Of a stretch of DNA of 64,000 bases, positions 36,503 through 45,293 are shown piece by piece. Under the pieces are notes generated by a model. That model had not been told where the DNA came from. It did not search any database and saw only the letters and a list, made by a program, of their open reading frames with translations. Within the stretch, counting starts at the first letter, position 1. Each line of letters starts with the position of its first letter. Source of the stretch: a virus; IMG/VR virus record IMGVR_UViG_3300045003_000080, positions 1 to 64,000 of that record; one strand, given 5' to 3'. Both the position numbers and the translations under genes were made by a program.

Positions 36503-37062
36503 GTGACGGCTTGTTGTTCGTCGGTGTCGACGGGGTGTTGAACCCTTGGGACGTGCCGCGAGGCCGCGAGCTGCCTGGTTATGAAACGTTCTACCGGTAT
36601 CGCGAGTTCAACCCGGGTGGTTATACCGCTCCTACGGTGTGGGGGCTTGGCCCGGTGCAACGTGGCGGTACGCGTGTGCGGTTGAACCGGGAACACGGCT
36701 GCATGTTGCGTGAGGTTGCGGAGCGGTGGAGTCTGGAGTTGGTGTGGGCGACGTGGTGGGGGGATGACGCGCCCCGGTTGATCGCGCCGGTGCTCGGGTT
36801 GCCGGAGATGCGGGTGGTGCCTCTTTATCCAGGCACGAACCGTCCTGGCGAGAATTGGAAGCGTTGGGCGGTGAACTCGTTCGCGGATGGTCGGCCTTTC
36901 GGGTGGTTGGATGACGAGTTCGGTGCCGGTGACTATGTGTGGGCGGCGAACCGGCAGTTGAAGAAATGCATTCCGACGTTCGTGTGGAATGTGGATCCCA
37001 GGGAGGGTTTGACGTGGCAGGCCGTTAAGATGGTCGACACGTACTTCTGGGGCCTGTCGTGA
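36499..37062 (+). CDS. HAD-like protein (SAK-type) lacking the nucleophile Asp
   Basis: A 187-residue protein. LLFVGVDGVLNPW at the start is motif I of the HAD family associated with RNA-repair proteins (HAD_SAK type, DVDGVLNP). Here the first Asp, the nucleophile, is Gly (G-V-D). LELVWATWWGDDAP (motif II region) and PFGWLDDEFGAGDYVW (motif III/IV) are kept. It may bind rather than hydrolyse phosphate esters, or use another residue. Starts at GTG 36499. Confidence 0.7.
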   Translation: MSDGLLFVGVDGVLNPWDVPRGRELPGYETFYRYREFNPGGYTAPTVWGLGPVQRGGTRVRLNREHGCMLREVAERWSLELVWATWWGDDAPRLIAPVLGLPEMRVVPLYPGTNRPGENWKRWAVNSFADGRPFGWLDDEFGAGDYVWAANRQLKKCIPTFVWNVDPREGLTWQAVKMVDTYFWGLS

Positions 37063-37397
37063 GCGGCGAGGGGAAGCTCGTTCGGGATGGCGTTGCAGGG
37101 GTTGTGGGGGAGCGCGGTTTGGTGCCGGTTTTCCGGCATGCGCGTAGCGATGATGAGCATGGGCGTCTGCTTCGGTTGAAACTCGTTGAGGAGGTCGGTG
37201 AGGCTGTTCTTGCAGGTCCGGAGGATCTGCTTGAGGAGCTTGCGGATGTGGTTGAGGCGTGCTTGGCGCTGGCCGATCTCCATGGGTTTACGCCTGAGCA
37301 GGTCTTCGACGAGACCGATAATAAGCGTGCTCGTTTGGGTGGTTTTGGCGCTGGAACGGTTCTGTTTTGGCGTGATACTTGCAATAACATTACGTAA
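37059..37397 (+). CDS. MazG-like / PRA-PH-like NTP pyrophosphohydrolase
   Basis: A 112-residue protein. LLRLKLVEEVGEAVLA and DLLEELADVVEACLALAD carry the EExxE...ExxD metal-binding pattern of the all-alpha NTP pyrophosphatases. Such enzymes hydrolyse NTPs or alarmone-related nucleotides and are common in phages. Starts in GTGA overlap with the HAD-like gene, so the two may act on nucleotides together. Confidence 0.8.
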   Translation: MSGEGKLVRDGVAGVVGERGLVPVFRHARSDDEHGRLLRLKLVEEVGEAVLAGPEDLLEELADVVEACLALADLHGFTPEQVFDETDNKRARLGGFGAGTVLFWRDTCNNIT

Positions 37398-37414
37398 TAT
37401 CGTACACTGCGCGC

Positions 37415-38068
37415 ATGACAACCCTCCAAACCTCCGATGCCCCACCAGCATCCGGAGATGACAACACGTTGGTGCTCCCGCACCACATCGACTTCCGCGC
37501 CACCATGCACACGGTCTGGAAGCAGCTACGCGACAAGGCCAGCACCGAAGGCGAACCCTACGAACACAACGGTGTCAATGGGTTCAGCTGGAAAGGCCAC
37601 TTCGTCGCGATCGTCAGGGCCGCCTACCCCGAGCACGACGCCATGAAAATCCAGATCGCCATCGGCGCGCCCATAAAGAAGCTCGGAGTCGTCGCCAAGC
37701 TTCGCGGTGGAGGCGCAGCAGGCGCAGTGCCTGCCGAGTGGTGGGTCGCCGACAAGTGGCCCGAGGGCGAGCCGACGACACGCTGGGACGACGACGAGTC
37801 GGAGTCAGAAGTCGAGGCCGAGACCGCCACCACGCCAGTGCCGGCTGTAGCCGCACCGGCCGCCCCGGGTGGCACCTTGGACGAGCTGACGCGCATGCTC
37901 GCCGCACACATCAACAACAAGGCGCGCGAGAAGACGGAAGGCGCACGCAAGGGCCTGGTCGAGCTGCGCAACAGCCTCGAAGACACGCGCGACAGGATCA
38001 ACGACACGATCAGCGAAATCGACGCGATGATCGAAGACCTCGACGCGCAGGACGGCGACCCGCGATGA
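37415..38068 (+). CDS. hypothetical protein with coiled-coil C-terminus (paralogue of next)
   Basis: A 217-residue protein. Similar layout to the product of 38065-38709: an N-terminal half around a helix with V-W-x-x-x-R/L (MHTVWKQLRDKAS), an aromatic core (EWWVADKWP), an Ala/Pro-rich linker and a helical C-terminus (LVELRNSLEDTRDRINDTIS). TATCGT lies upstream (about 37392), 11 bases from the ATG. Function unknown; a pair of oligomerising DNA- or RNA-binding proteins is possible. Confidence 0.65.
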   Translation: MTTLQTSDAPPASGDDNTLVLPHHIDFRATMHTVWKQLRDKASTEGEPYEHNGVNGFSWKGHFVAIVRAAYPEHDAMKIQIAIGAPIKKLGVVAKLRGGGAAGAVPAEWWVADKWPEGEPTTRWDDDESESEVEAETATTPVPAVAAPAAPGGTLDELTRMLAAHINNKAREKTEGARKGLVELRNSLEDTRDRINDTISEIDAMIEDLDAQDGDPR

Positions 38069-38709
38069 CCACGTGCAACACGCAGACCCCACTGCCCCCC
38101 CTGCCGAGCGTCCCGAGTGAGAACTACCAGGCCGCGACGGTGCACGTGTGGGCTACCATGCGGGCAAGGGCCACGACGCCGCGCGAGCACGGCAAAGTGC
38201 CAGGGTACGTAGTCGACTACTCGCTGGTGGAGACCATCCGGGACCTGTGGCCGGAACTGCGCAAGCGTCAGAAGGAACTGGCTGCCGCGCAGGGTTACAT
38301 CGGCCTGCAGCTCAAGAGCACACACCGTGCGGCGTTCCTGGACCGGCGCTCTGGCCAGTGGTGGGTTTCCGCCACCTACGACGGCTCACCCGAACAGCCC
38401 GCGCCTGCGCCCGAGCTGGCGCCTGTCGTCGAAGCCGCGCTCCCGGCGCCGGTCGCCAAGGCCGTACCCGAGCCGATCGTGGCGGGCCCGGCGCCTGCCG
38501 TGTCGCCCGATCTCGATTTGGCCGAGCTGCTCGGGCCGATAGTGGAAAAGATCGGTGGCGACCTGAGGGCGAAGAACGCGGTGCTGAGCGCGGCGCTGGC
38601 GGAGGAGAAATCCAAAAACGATGCGCTGCGCAAGTGGATCAGGGAGCTTGTCGATGAGCAGCGCTTGCACGCCCAGAAAGGCGAAGAGATCCTCGAACTC
38701 ACCGCCTAA
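38065..38709 (+). CDS. hypothetical protein with coiled-coil C-terminus (paralogue of previous)
   Basis: A 214-residue protein starting at an ATGA overlap. VHVWATMRARATTPREHGKV and QWWVSATYDG correspond to the same parts in the preceding protein; an Ala/Pro-rich linker and a C-terminal helix (KNAVLSAALAEEKSKNDALR) follow. Sequence identity is low, so the relationship rests mainly on layout and short matches. Confidence 0.65.
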   Translation: MTTCNTQTPLPPLPSVPSENYQAATVHVWATMRARATTPREHGKVPGYVVDYSLVETIRDLWPELRKRQKELAAAQGYIGLQLKSTHRAAFLDRRSGQWWVSATYDGSPEQPAPAPELAPVVEAALPAPVAKAVPEPIVAGPAPAVSPDLDLAELLGPIVEKIGGDLRAKNAVLSAALAEEKSKNDALRKWIRELVDEQRLHAQKGEEILELTA

Positions 38710-38760
38710 TACTTATATACGACTGTTGCTGCGTGCTCGTGGGGAACGTACCCTGCGAGC

Positions 38761-39237
38761 ATGCCCGTGCTTGTCACTCTCACGCCCACCGAGTCGCGTG
38801 CCGCGATCCTGACCGGTGCGGAGCGTCAAATCGACGCGCTCACGCGCGGCCTGCGCGACCGGGCGGGCACGAGTGACGACACGTGGACACTGCATATCGA
38901 GGGCGCGGCCGGCGAGATGGCGGCAGCGAAAGCGTTGGGCCGCTACTGGCAGATGCCTGTGTCGACGTTCAAAAAGGGCGGCGATGTGGGGGAGTTGCAG
39001 ATACGCACCCGCTCGCAGCACAACTACGATCTGATCGTGCGCGACGACGACCGCGACGGCGACCTTTTCGTGCTCGTCACGGGGCGTATTCCCCGGTTCG
39101 CTGTACACGGGTGGATACGGGGTGGGGATGCGAAACGCGCTGAGTGGCGCAAGCAGTACGACGCACACGAGCCGGCGTTTTTCGTGCCTCAGGGGGAGTT
39201 GCGCCCTTTGGTGGAACTGGAATCGCCGGTGAGGTGA
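38761..39237 (+). CDS. possible PD-(D/E)XK-fold nuclease
   Basis: A 158-residue protein. GAAGEMAAAKALG (a helix with Glu), then KKGGDVGELQIRTRSQHNYD and DLFVLVTGRIPRFAVHGWI resemble the alpha-beta-beta core of restriction-fold nucleases, with D...(E)-x-(K/R) replaced by D-V-G-E-L-Q-I-R. Fold assignment is tentative. TACCCT is six bases before the ATG (leaderless). Confidence 0.6.
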   Translation: MPVLVTLTPTESRAAILTGAERQIDALTRGLRDRAGTSDDTWTLHIEGAAGEMAAAKALGRYWQMPVSTFKKGGDVGELQIRTRSQHNYDLIVRDDDRDGDLFVLVTGRIPRFAVHGWIRGGDAKRAEWRKQYDAHEPAFFVPQGELRPLVELESPVR

Positions 39238-39241
39238 GGGC

Positions 39242-39377
39242 GGGGGCCCCTGCGCCTGCGAATTACGCCGGTCCCTCTCGGCGTGTGCAGGGACCCCCGA
39301 CAGTCACATGGTAGCAGAAAAGGCGCAGGCCCCCGTGTGGTTCGACGCGGCCGGCAAGCCTACGTCGCACAGGGGCC
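39242..39377 (-). ncRNA. paired stem-loop element, probably - strand
   Basis: Stem GGGGGCCCCTGC/GCAGGGACCCCC (39242-39253, 39287-39298) and stem GGCCCCCGTG/CACAGGGGCC (39328-39337, 39368-39377). Each has one C-A mismatch on + that is a G-U pair on -. Between them CATGGTAGCAG reads as TGCTACCAT on -, an extended -10. This is the same layout as the 16-17 kb array (ATAATAGCAG on +). Confidence 0.65.
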
Positions 39378-39479
39378 CTCGTGCATCAGCCAGGCAGGCT
39401 GCAACGGAACCAAGCACACAGTAACACAGAACGTCCGCCCCGTTCGCAGGGCGGTTCTCCGTGATGGAGATACGGCGAG

Positions 39480-39815
39480 ATGCCATCAGAACGAATCACC
39501 AAATCGCACGCCGACGACCACATCGACATGGTTGTCGGCTGGGGCAAAGGGCTCGGCGGCGACTCCCTGAACGGCCCGCTCACGCCCTACGTGCGGCTAT
39601 TCCCATGCATCGCGCCAGTGGTGCGTGACGAAGTGACGTACAAGGTGCGTGGCGGCGTCTATGTGCAACCCGATAGGGAGGACGCCCACCTGCTGGGCCT
39701 AGAACCGGGCGAGGGCGTGGGACCGGCGCAGATGCGCCTGAACCGCGCGCAGGTCAACCGCCTCATCCGTGTGCTTCGAAAAGCACGCGACCAGGCGTTC
39801 GGCCGCGACGAGTAG
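39480..39815 (+). CDS. hypothetical protein
   Basis: A 111-residue protein. The centre is beta-type (YVRLFPCIAPVVRDEVTYKV) and the C-terminus is a basic helix (RAQVNRLIRVLRKARDQAF). GGAG is about 11 bases before the ATG. A hairpin CCGCCC/GGGCGG lies just upstream. Not recognised. Last gene before the tail-fibre block. Confidence 0.65.
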   Translation: MPSERITKSHADDHIDMVVGWGKGLGGDSLNGPLTPYVRLFPCIAPVVRDEVTYKVRGGVYVQPDREDAHLLGLEPGEGVGPAQMRLNRAQVNRLIRVLRKARDQAFGRDE

Positions 39816-39820
39816 ACGCC

Positions 39821-39867
39821 GAACACCCCCACCCGTGCGTGGTTCTGCCAGGCGGGTGGGGGTGTTC
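39821..39867 (+). terminator. strong terminator before the structural region
   Basis: A perfect 14-bp stem GAACACCCCCACCC / GGGTGGGGGTGTTC with a 19-nt loop, followed by GTTTGG. Confidence 0.8.
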
Positions 39868-39928
39868 GTTTGGACTTGGCGGGGCTGTCATCCGCCACTG
39901 CGAATGGTAACACTTATTCGGGGGGTGT

Positions 39929-42250
39929 GTGGGGCTACCGGGAAACGTCAACACCATCACCGTCACCGGCTCGTACTACGACTTTCAAGGCAACCCCCTG
40001 GCTGGCAGCGTCACGTTCATCGCATCAGCCGGCCCGCTCGCTGACCCCGGCGCACCCGCGTTCCTGAGCCCGGTCACCGTCACCGCGACCCTCGTGAACG
40101 GCAAATTCAGCACCGTCCTGCCGTGCACCGACAACGCGACGCTGTCTCCGAACGGGTTCGTGTACACGGTCATCGAAACGCTGCCCGGCACGTCCCGGTC
40201 ATACATGATCTCCCTGCCGCACTCGCTCGGTTCGAGCGTCGATCTGGCGACCGTCGCCCCCGTGACCACGCTGCCGACAGTGTCCCCATACGGGGTCCTC
40301 GCGCTTAACAACACGTGGACGGGAACGAACACCTTCAGCAGCCCGGTGGTACTCGGCACGACCACGATCGCGACCCCCCCCGGAACCACGACCGTGTTTT
40401 TGCGCGGCGACGGCACGTGGCAGGTCGCGGGTGTGCAGATCGCCGGCGACCTGGGCGGCAGCACCGGCAACCCGCAAGTGGTCTCCACGCACTTGTCGGC
40501 GCCGCTCCCGCTCGCGCAGGGTGGCACGAACGCGGCGAGCGCGAGCGCGGCACGCACCCAACTCGGCGTCGCCTACGACACCACGCCAGCCGACTACCAG
40601 CCCGACGGTGTCGCGGGCGCCGGAGCGAACGGCCTGGTCGCCGACTCCGGACACATCCACCCGCTCCAGGCGCACCAGTTCAACGTCAAAGCGTACGGCG
40701 CCAAAGGCGACGGGAAGATCGTTCACGACGGGGCGATGACCGCGTCCAGCGCGACCCTGGCGTGTACGACGTCGACCCCGTTCACGGCCGGCGACGTCGG
40801 CAAGAGCATCATCGTGCGCGGCGCCGGCCCGACGGGCGTCACCACGCTGGTCACGACGATCTCCGGGTTCACCGACTCCGGGCACGTCACCCTCGCCGCC
40901 AGCGCGTCGACCACCGTGTCCGCCACGATCGTGGCCTGGGCGACCGACGACACGGCAGCGTTCAAGCAGGCTGTCAACGCGGCGACGACGTTCGCGCAGG
41001 CGTCCCCGGCCGGATACGCCGAAGTCGTCGGCGTCCCCGGCATCTACGGGATCTTCGGCGCGCTGGTCACCGGTGGGTCGACGTTGGGCAACGCACAGAT
41101 CCCGTTGCCGATCGTCGCCACGACCGTCAACAAGGTGACGCTCGTCGTCAAGTGCCTGGAGTCGGCGACGGCTGCGACTGGGGCGCACTGGCAGCAGACA
41201 CAGTTCCAGTCCACCGCGATGACGCTGCTGTCGGGTGGGGTGTTCGCCAGCTCGGGCGCGCAGGGCTCCTCGGTCACGGCAGCCGGGAACCCGGCGATCA
41301 TCGGTGGGCCGACCCAGCCGAATCACTACGGTGATTCAAACCTGGTGTATTCGAACATGAACGCCGTGTTGCAGAACGTCACCCTGGTCACGCCCCTGTC
41401 GGCGTCGGGGTGGAACTACTGTGGCGCCGACTTCTCGGGGCTGAGCCAGGCCACGATCCGGGACGTGAACGTGACGGTCACCGGCACGTACGTCGCGAAC
41501 GACTTCAACAGCCCGGCGAACCTCGCTAGTGGTTTGTCTAAAGGCATTTTGATGCCCGCGAACGGCAACAACGACATTTGCGATATTCAGAACTTGTCGG
41601 TGTGGGGCGGCTACACCTGGGCGCTTTTCGCTACCGAGCACACAGTGATCCGTAACGCCCGGCTGCTGTACTGCTGGAGCGCTCTGACAGCCGTCGGCAA
41701 CTATTTCAACAGCGTCAGCGCGGGCCACGCGATCTACGGCGACCAGATCAGCGTCGAAGGCTGTATCTACAACATTTACATACTCGGGCAGGGTGCGTCC
41801 GGAATCGGCCCCTACCTGGACATTGCCCAAATGGACACGGAATCGCCCGCGCCCCGGCTGCGCGACGACAACTCCGGCGCTCTGGCCACCGCTCAGGGCA
41901 CCGTCAAGTTAACCGGCTTGTACACAGCGTCTTCAATCCAGACCGACGCCGCGACCACGCTGCAGATCATCAACGGCCAGCAGCCGCCCGGCGTCGTCAC
42001 CGCCCCGACGTACACGCTCGGCACAGCGTTCCAGAACACATTCTGGCGGCCTGCCACCGTGATCCTCGCAGGCGGCACCGTGACGTTCGTGAAGATCGGC
42101 GCGACCATGGGCGGCCCGTCGGCGCCGACGATGAACACGGTGTGGACCGGGGCGCTGTCCGGGACGCTCACTGTGTCGCTGCCCCCGGGCGGCTGGCTGG
42201 AAATCGACGGCAGCGTGAAACCGACCACCAACACGTGGATCCTCAGCTAG
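39929..42250 (+). CDS. tail fibre / receptor-binding protein with pectate-lyase-like beta helix
   Basis: A 773-residue protein. N-terminus: Ig-like strand-rich domain (NTITVTGSYYDFQGNPLAGS). Near 185-215: LPLAQGGTNAASASAARTQL, a typical phage fibre segment. From about 250: FNVKAYGAKGDGK, the entry of pectate-lyase-type right-handed beta helices, continuing to about 680, then a C-terminal beta domain. It probably binds or cleaves host surface glycans. GTG 39929 follows a GGGGG ribosome-binding site. Its position before the terminase is unusual. Confidence 0.88.
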   Translation: MGLPGNVNTITVTGSYYDFQGNPLAGSVTFIASAGPLADPGAPAFLSPVTVTATLVNGKFSTVLPCTDNATLSPNGFVYTVIETLPGTSRSYMISLPHSLGSSVDLATVAPVTTLPTVSPYGVLALNNTWTGTNTFSSPVVLGTTTIATPPGTTTVFLRGDGTWQVAGVQIAGDLGGSTGNPQVVSTHLSAPLPLAQGGTNAASASAARTQLGVAYDTTPADYQPDGVAGAGANGLVADSGHIHPLQAHQFNVKAYGAKGDGKIVHDGAMTASSATLACTTSTPFTAGDVGKSIIVRGAGPTGVTTLVTTISGFTDSGHVTLAASASTTVSATIVAWATDDTAAFKQAVNAATTFAQASPAGYAEVVGVPGIYGIFGALVTGGSTLGNAQIPLPIVATTVNKVTLVVKCLESATAATGAHWQQTQFQSTAMTLLSGGVFASSGAQGSSVTAAGNPAIIGGPTQPNHYGDSNLVYSNMNAVLQNVTLVTPLSASGWNYCGADFSGLSQATIRDVNVTVTGTYVANDFNSPANLASGLSKGILMPANGNNDICDIQNLSVWGGYTWALFATEHTVIRNARLLYCWSALTAVGNYFNSVSAGHAIYGDQISVEGCIYNIYILGQGASGIGPYLDIAQMDTESPAPRLRDDNSGALATAQGTVKLTGLYTASSIQTDAATTLQIINGQQPPGVVTAPTYTLGTAFQNTFWRPATVILAGGTVTFVKIGATMGGPSAPTMNTVWTGALSGTLTVSLPPGGWLEIDGSVKPTTNTWILS

Positions 42251-42258
42251 GAGGACTC

Positions 42259-42459
42259 GTGGCCGACGCGCACGCACGGCAGCCCACCAGTATCGAGGTG
42301 TTCGCGGTCGTGACCCGCGCCGACGGCACCGTCCAGGACCAGGGCCTCGTGTCCGCGACATACTCGTGGCGTAAACCGATCAAGAAACTGCTGTGGCCCC
42401 TGCGTAAACGACAGGCGGACCGGCGCATCAAAGCCTTCAACCCGGAACGTGAGGAGTGA
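42259..42459 (+). CDS. small basic protein between tail genes
   Basis: A 66-residue protein, beta hairpin-like (SIEVFAVVTRADGTVQDQG) followed by a strongly basic end (RKPIKKLLWPLRKRQADRRI). TAGGAGGA precedes GTG 42259. It could be a chaperone or linker for the fibre. Not recognised. Confidence 0.65.
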   Translation: MADAHARQPTSIEVFAVVTRADGTVQDQGLVSATYSWRKPIKKLLWPLRKRQADRRIKAFNPEREE

Positions 42460-42465
42460 ACCCGG

Positions 42466-43089
42466 ATGGCAGCCGTCCTCACAACCAAAGGGCGCGACAT
42501 TCTAACCAATCGTATTAAAGCCGGTGGCACTGAGCCGCTCAACGTCGGCTGGGGCAACAATCCAAACACATTGACGGCTGCGAACACGGACGTCGCCCTG
42601 TTCAAACCGGCAGCTGAAGCCCGCGTCGCGGGCACCTCGACGCAGCAGACGACGACCACCACCAACGACACATATCAAGTGGTTGCGACGATCACCTCGT
42701 CCTCGGGGCAGACGATCGCGGAGGTCGGCCTGTTCGACTCGACGAGCGTCCCGTTCTCCACGACCTGGGCGACAGCGCCGACGACGACATCGGGCACCAC
42801 GGGCACGTTATCGGCGTCGTACACCCCGGCGAACAACACGTATATCCAGTCTCGTACTGAGGTCATGCAGGTCACGGCCGGTACGGGGACCACGAGTGTG
42901 ACGGTGGTGCGGGCGGCGAACGGGTCGACGGCGACGACGAGTTCGAACGGTGACACCACGACGAGCGGGAACGTGCCGGGCAGCTCGACGATCACGGGCG
43001 GGAGCATGTTCCTGCACGCGGACCACGGCGCCAATACTTTGAATAATGGTGATAGTATAACTTATACGATCAAAATCAGCTTCTCGTAA
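42466..43089 (+). CDS. minor tail protein
   Basis: A 207-residue Thr/Ser-rich protein. TKGRDILTNRIKAGGTEPLN and TIAEVGLFDS follow a pattern seen in phage tail proteins placed with fibres (the EVGLFD segment is common in tail-collar or fibre-attachment proteins). The second half has low complexity (Thr/Ser/Gly). The 3' end is A/T-rich compared with its neighbours. Confidence 0.7.
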   Translation: MAAVLTTKGRDILTNRIKAGGTEPLNVGWGNNPNTLTAANTDVALFKPAAEARVAGTSTQQTTTTTNDTYQVVATITSSSGQTIAEVGLFDSTSVPFSTTWATAPTTTSGTTGTLSASYTPANNTYIQSRTEVMQVTAGTGTTSVTVVRAANGSTATTSSNGDTTTSGNVPGSSTITGGSMFLHADHGANTLNNGDSITYTIKISFS

Positions 43090-43101
43090 CACGGGGGGCG
43101 T

Positions 43102-43800
43102 GTGGCGATCGCGTTCGACAACACCGGATCAGCCTTCAGCAACGCCGCCACGAGCCTTTCGATTGACATCACGGCAGCCGCCACCGGCGCCTGGGTGTAC
43201 GCGTATTTCCAAATCGGTGGCTCGGAACCCAACGGTGTGACCCTGGCCGGCTGGAACAAACTCATCGACCAAAACGAGCCCAATAGCGGGTCACATTTCG
43301 CCATGTTCCGGCGCGTGAAACAGTCCGGCGACACCACGTTCTCGGCGAGTTTCCAATCCTCGCAATCGGTGGTGGCCGCCTGGTCCAGTTACACGGGTTT
43401 GAATTCGGACGTCCCGGATGAGGGTTTCCAGGGAGCGTCGCAGCAGTCGACGACCTCCTCCTACACCACGCCCACCGGCACCCCTGTGGATAACACGAGG
43501 TGGGCGCTCGCTGCCGTGGGCGCCCGGTCTACCGTCAGCGCCGAAACGTGGACAGCGCCCGCGTCACTCACCCTGCGCGTCCAGGCAGTGAACACGGCGT
43601 CACGCTGGGACCCAGTCGCGATCGCGGATTCCAACGGGGCTGTGGCCGCGTCGGCGCAAAGTTACACGTTCACACTCTCGGCGTCTGAGGCGCATGGTGG
43701 CAAGGTTCTGGGTTTCCTCGTTCCGTCTACGGCGACGGACCCCGCTTATCCGCCCCCGATTTTCGAACGGCAGGCCCTTCCGCGTGCCGCAACCTGGTAG
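43102..43800 (+). CDS. minor tail / surface protein
   Basis: A 232-residue beta-rich protein starting at GTG 43102 after GGGGGGC. Its sequence (IAFDNTGSAFSNAATSLSID, YAYFQIGGSEPNGVTLAGW, MFRRVKQSGDTTFSASFQSS) resembles jelly-roll-type virion surface proteins. Part of the fibre block. No specific name can be given. Confidence 0.68.
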   Translation: MAIAFDNTGSAFSNAATSLSIDITAAATGAWVYAYFQIGGSEPNGVTLAGWNKLIDQNEPNSGSHFAMFRRVKQSGDTTFSASFQSSQSVVAAWSSYTGLNSDVPDEGFQGASQQSTTSSYTTPTGTPVDNTRWALAAVGARSTVSAETWTAPASLTLRVQAVNTASRWDPVAIADSNGAVAASAQSYTFTLSASEAHGGKVLGFLVPSTATDPAYPPPIFERQALPRAATW

Positions 43801-43808
43801 GGAGGGGT

Positions 43809-44306
43809 GTGGCAGGTCTTTATATCGCCACGACGGGCGCGATGGCGACGACGGCTGCGAGCGTGAAACTGGCAACGGGTACGTCGATTAAGACGCTGTT
43901 GCAGGTGGCTTCGTCTGCGACGCGGCCTTTGTTTGTCGTCGAGTGGGGTATTTCTTTCGACGGTAATACGGCGCAGACCCCGATCGAGTGCGAGCTGATT
44001 CAGACGGATGTGGCGGCGACGGTGACGGCACACGTCGCAGCAGGTGTACAACCATACGATGACCCCAATGCTCCGGCGAGCACCGTCACGTTGGGCACGG
44101 CAGCCACCGGCTACAACGCGTCCGGCGAAGGCTCGACCACCACCACCCGGTACGCCGACCTGCAGCTTGTGCCGCCCACGACGCAGTACATCAAGCAATG
44201 GCCCCTTGGGCGCGAGTTCCAGTTGCCCGTGTCGAAGTTCCTGAGGGTGAGGGTGACGGCAGCGAACACGGTGAACGCGTACGCGTACGTCATATGGCAG
44301 GAGTGA
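43809..44306 (+). CDS. minor tail / surface protein
   Basis: A 165-residue beta-rich protein starting at GTG 43809 after GGGAGGGGT. It contains RPLFVVEWGISFDGNTAQTP, a pattern seen in phage virion proteins, and a hydrophobic C-terminus (FLRVRVTAANTVNAYAYVIW). It belongs to the fibre block by context. Confidence 0.68.
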   Translation: MAGLYIATTGAMATTAASVKLATGTSIKTLLQVASSATRPLFVVEWGISFDGNTAQTPIECELIQTDVAATVTAHVAAGVQPYDDPNAPASTVTLGTAATGYNASGEGSTTTTRYADLQLVPPTTQYIKQWPLGREFQLPVSKFLRVRVTAANTVNAYAYVIWQE

Positions 44307-44329
44307 CAGGGCCCTGATACGGGGGTTGT

Positions 44330-45283
44330 GTGTCGAGGTTCTTCCGCTCCCACCCGTCGAGTTTCCCCGGGCACACGGCTGGCGCGCACGTCCTGATCGG
44401 CACCCCGATCGTGAGCGCGGGGGCGCAGAACTTCAACGTCACCGTCACCGCCACGTCCACCTCGTCGGCGACGCTGACCCGGGCGATCGCCAAGACTCTC
44501 AGCTACGCCAGCACGTCGATCACGACGGTGACGCGCGGCGTTGCCACGACCCGGACCGCCAGCAGCTCCGGGGCGCCGACCCTCATCCGCAACGTCGGGC
44601 TGACACGCAGCTACGCTTCGACCAGCGCCGTCACCCTGGCGCGCGCGCTCGCGTTGACGCGCACCGTCGCGGCCTCCTCGTCGGCGACGCTCACGCGCGC
44701 GCTCGCATTCACCCGCACGGCGACGTCGACGTCGACCGCGACATTCACGCGCGGCGTGGGCGTGGTGCGTTCGTACGCGTCGACCAGCACAACCAGCCTG
44801 ACGCGCGCTCTCACGAAGACGCTCACCCTCGCGGCGACGTCGACCGGGTCGACGCTGCGCAACGTCGGCAAAACCCTCACCGGGTCGTCGACGTCGACCG
44901 GGTCGGCCGCGTTCGCCCGCGCCTACTTCCGCACCCTGACCTACGCCGCGAGCAGCACGGCCAGCCTGACGCGCGCCGCATCGCTCACCCGCGCCTACGC
45001 GGCAGCCGGCACCGCCAGCGCTGGGCGGGCCCTGGCGAAAACCCTGACCTGCGCGGCGTCGGGCACGGCGTCGTTCACACGCGGCTACGGCAGGATCCTC
45101 ACGGTCGCGGTGTCGTCACTGGCGACACTGATCCGCGTCGTCGTCCCGAAACCCGTCCCGGTCCGTATCCGCACCTGGCCGCCCCAGGCGAAATGGGTCG
45201 CGTGGCCGGCGTTGACGGTGTGGCGTGTCGCGGCCCCGGTCGCGAAATGGCTGTCGCAGCCTCCGATGAGCGACGACACGTAA
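44330..45283 (+). CDS. tail protein with twelve 18-residue repeats
   Basis: A 317-residue protein. From about residue 48 to 265 a unit of 18 residues repeats 12 times with almost no length change, e.g. TLTRALAFTRTATSTSTA, TFTRGVGVVRSYASTSTT and SLTRAASLTRAYAAAGTA. Arg at position 4 and a basic residue near 8-10 are nearly fixed; the rest is Thr, Ser and Ala. This regular short period points to a fibrous beta-solenoid or shaft. The C-terminus (PVRIRTWPPQAKWVAW) is Trp/Pro-rich and may anchor it. GTG 44330 start. Confidence 0.75.
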   Translation: MSRFFRSHPSSFPGHTAGAHVLIGTPIVSAGAQNFNVTVTATSTSSATLTRAIAKTLSYASTSITTVTRGVATTRTASSSGAPTLIRNVGLTRSYASTSAVTLARALALTRTVAASSSATLTRALAFTRTATSTSTATFTRGVGVVRSYASTSTTSLTRALTKTLTLAATSTGSTLRNVGKTLTGSSTSTGSAAFARAYFRTLTYAASSTASLTRAASLTRAYAAAGTASAGRALAKTLTCAASGTASFTRGYGRILTVAVSSLATLIRVVVPKPVPVRIRTWPPQAKWVAWPALTVWRVAAPVAKWLSQPPMSDDT

Positions 45284-45293
45284 GGGGGGCGGC

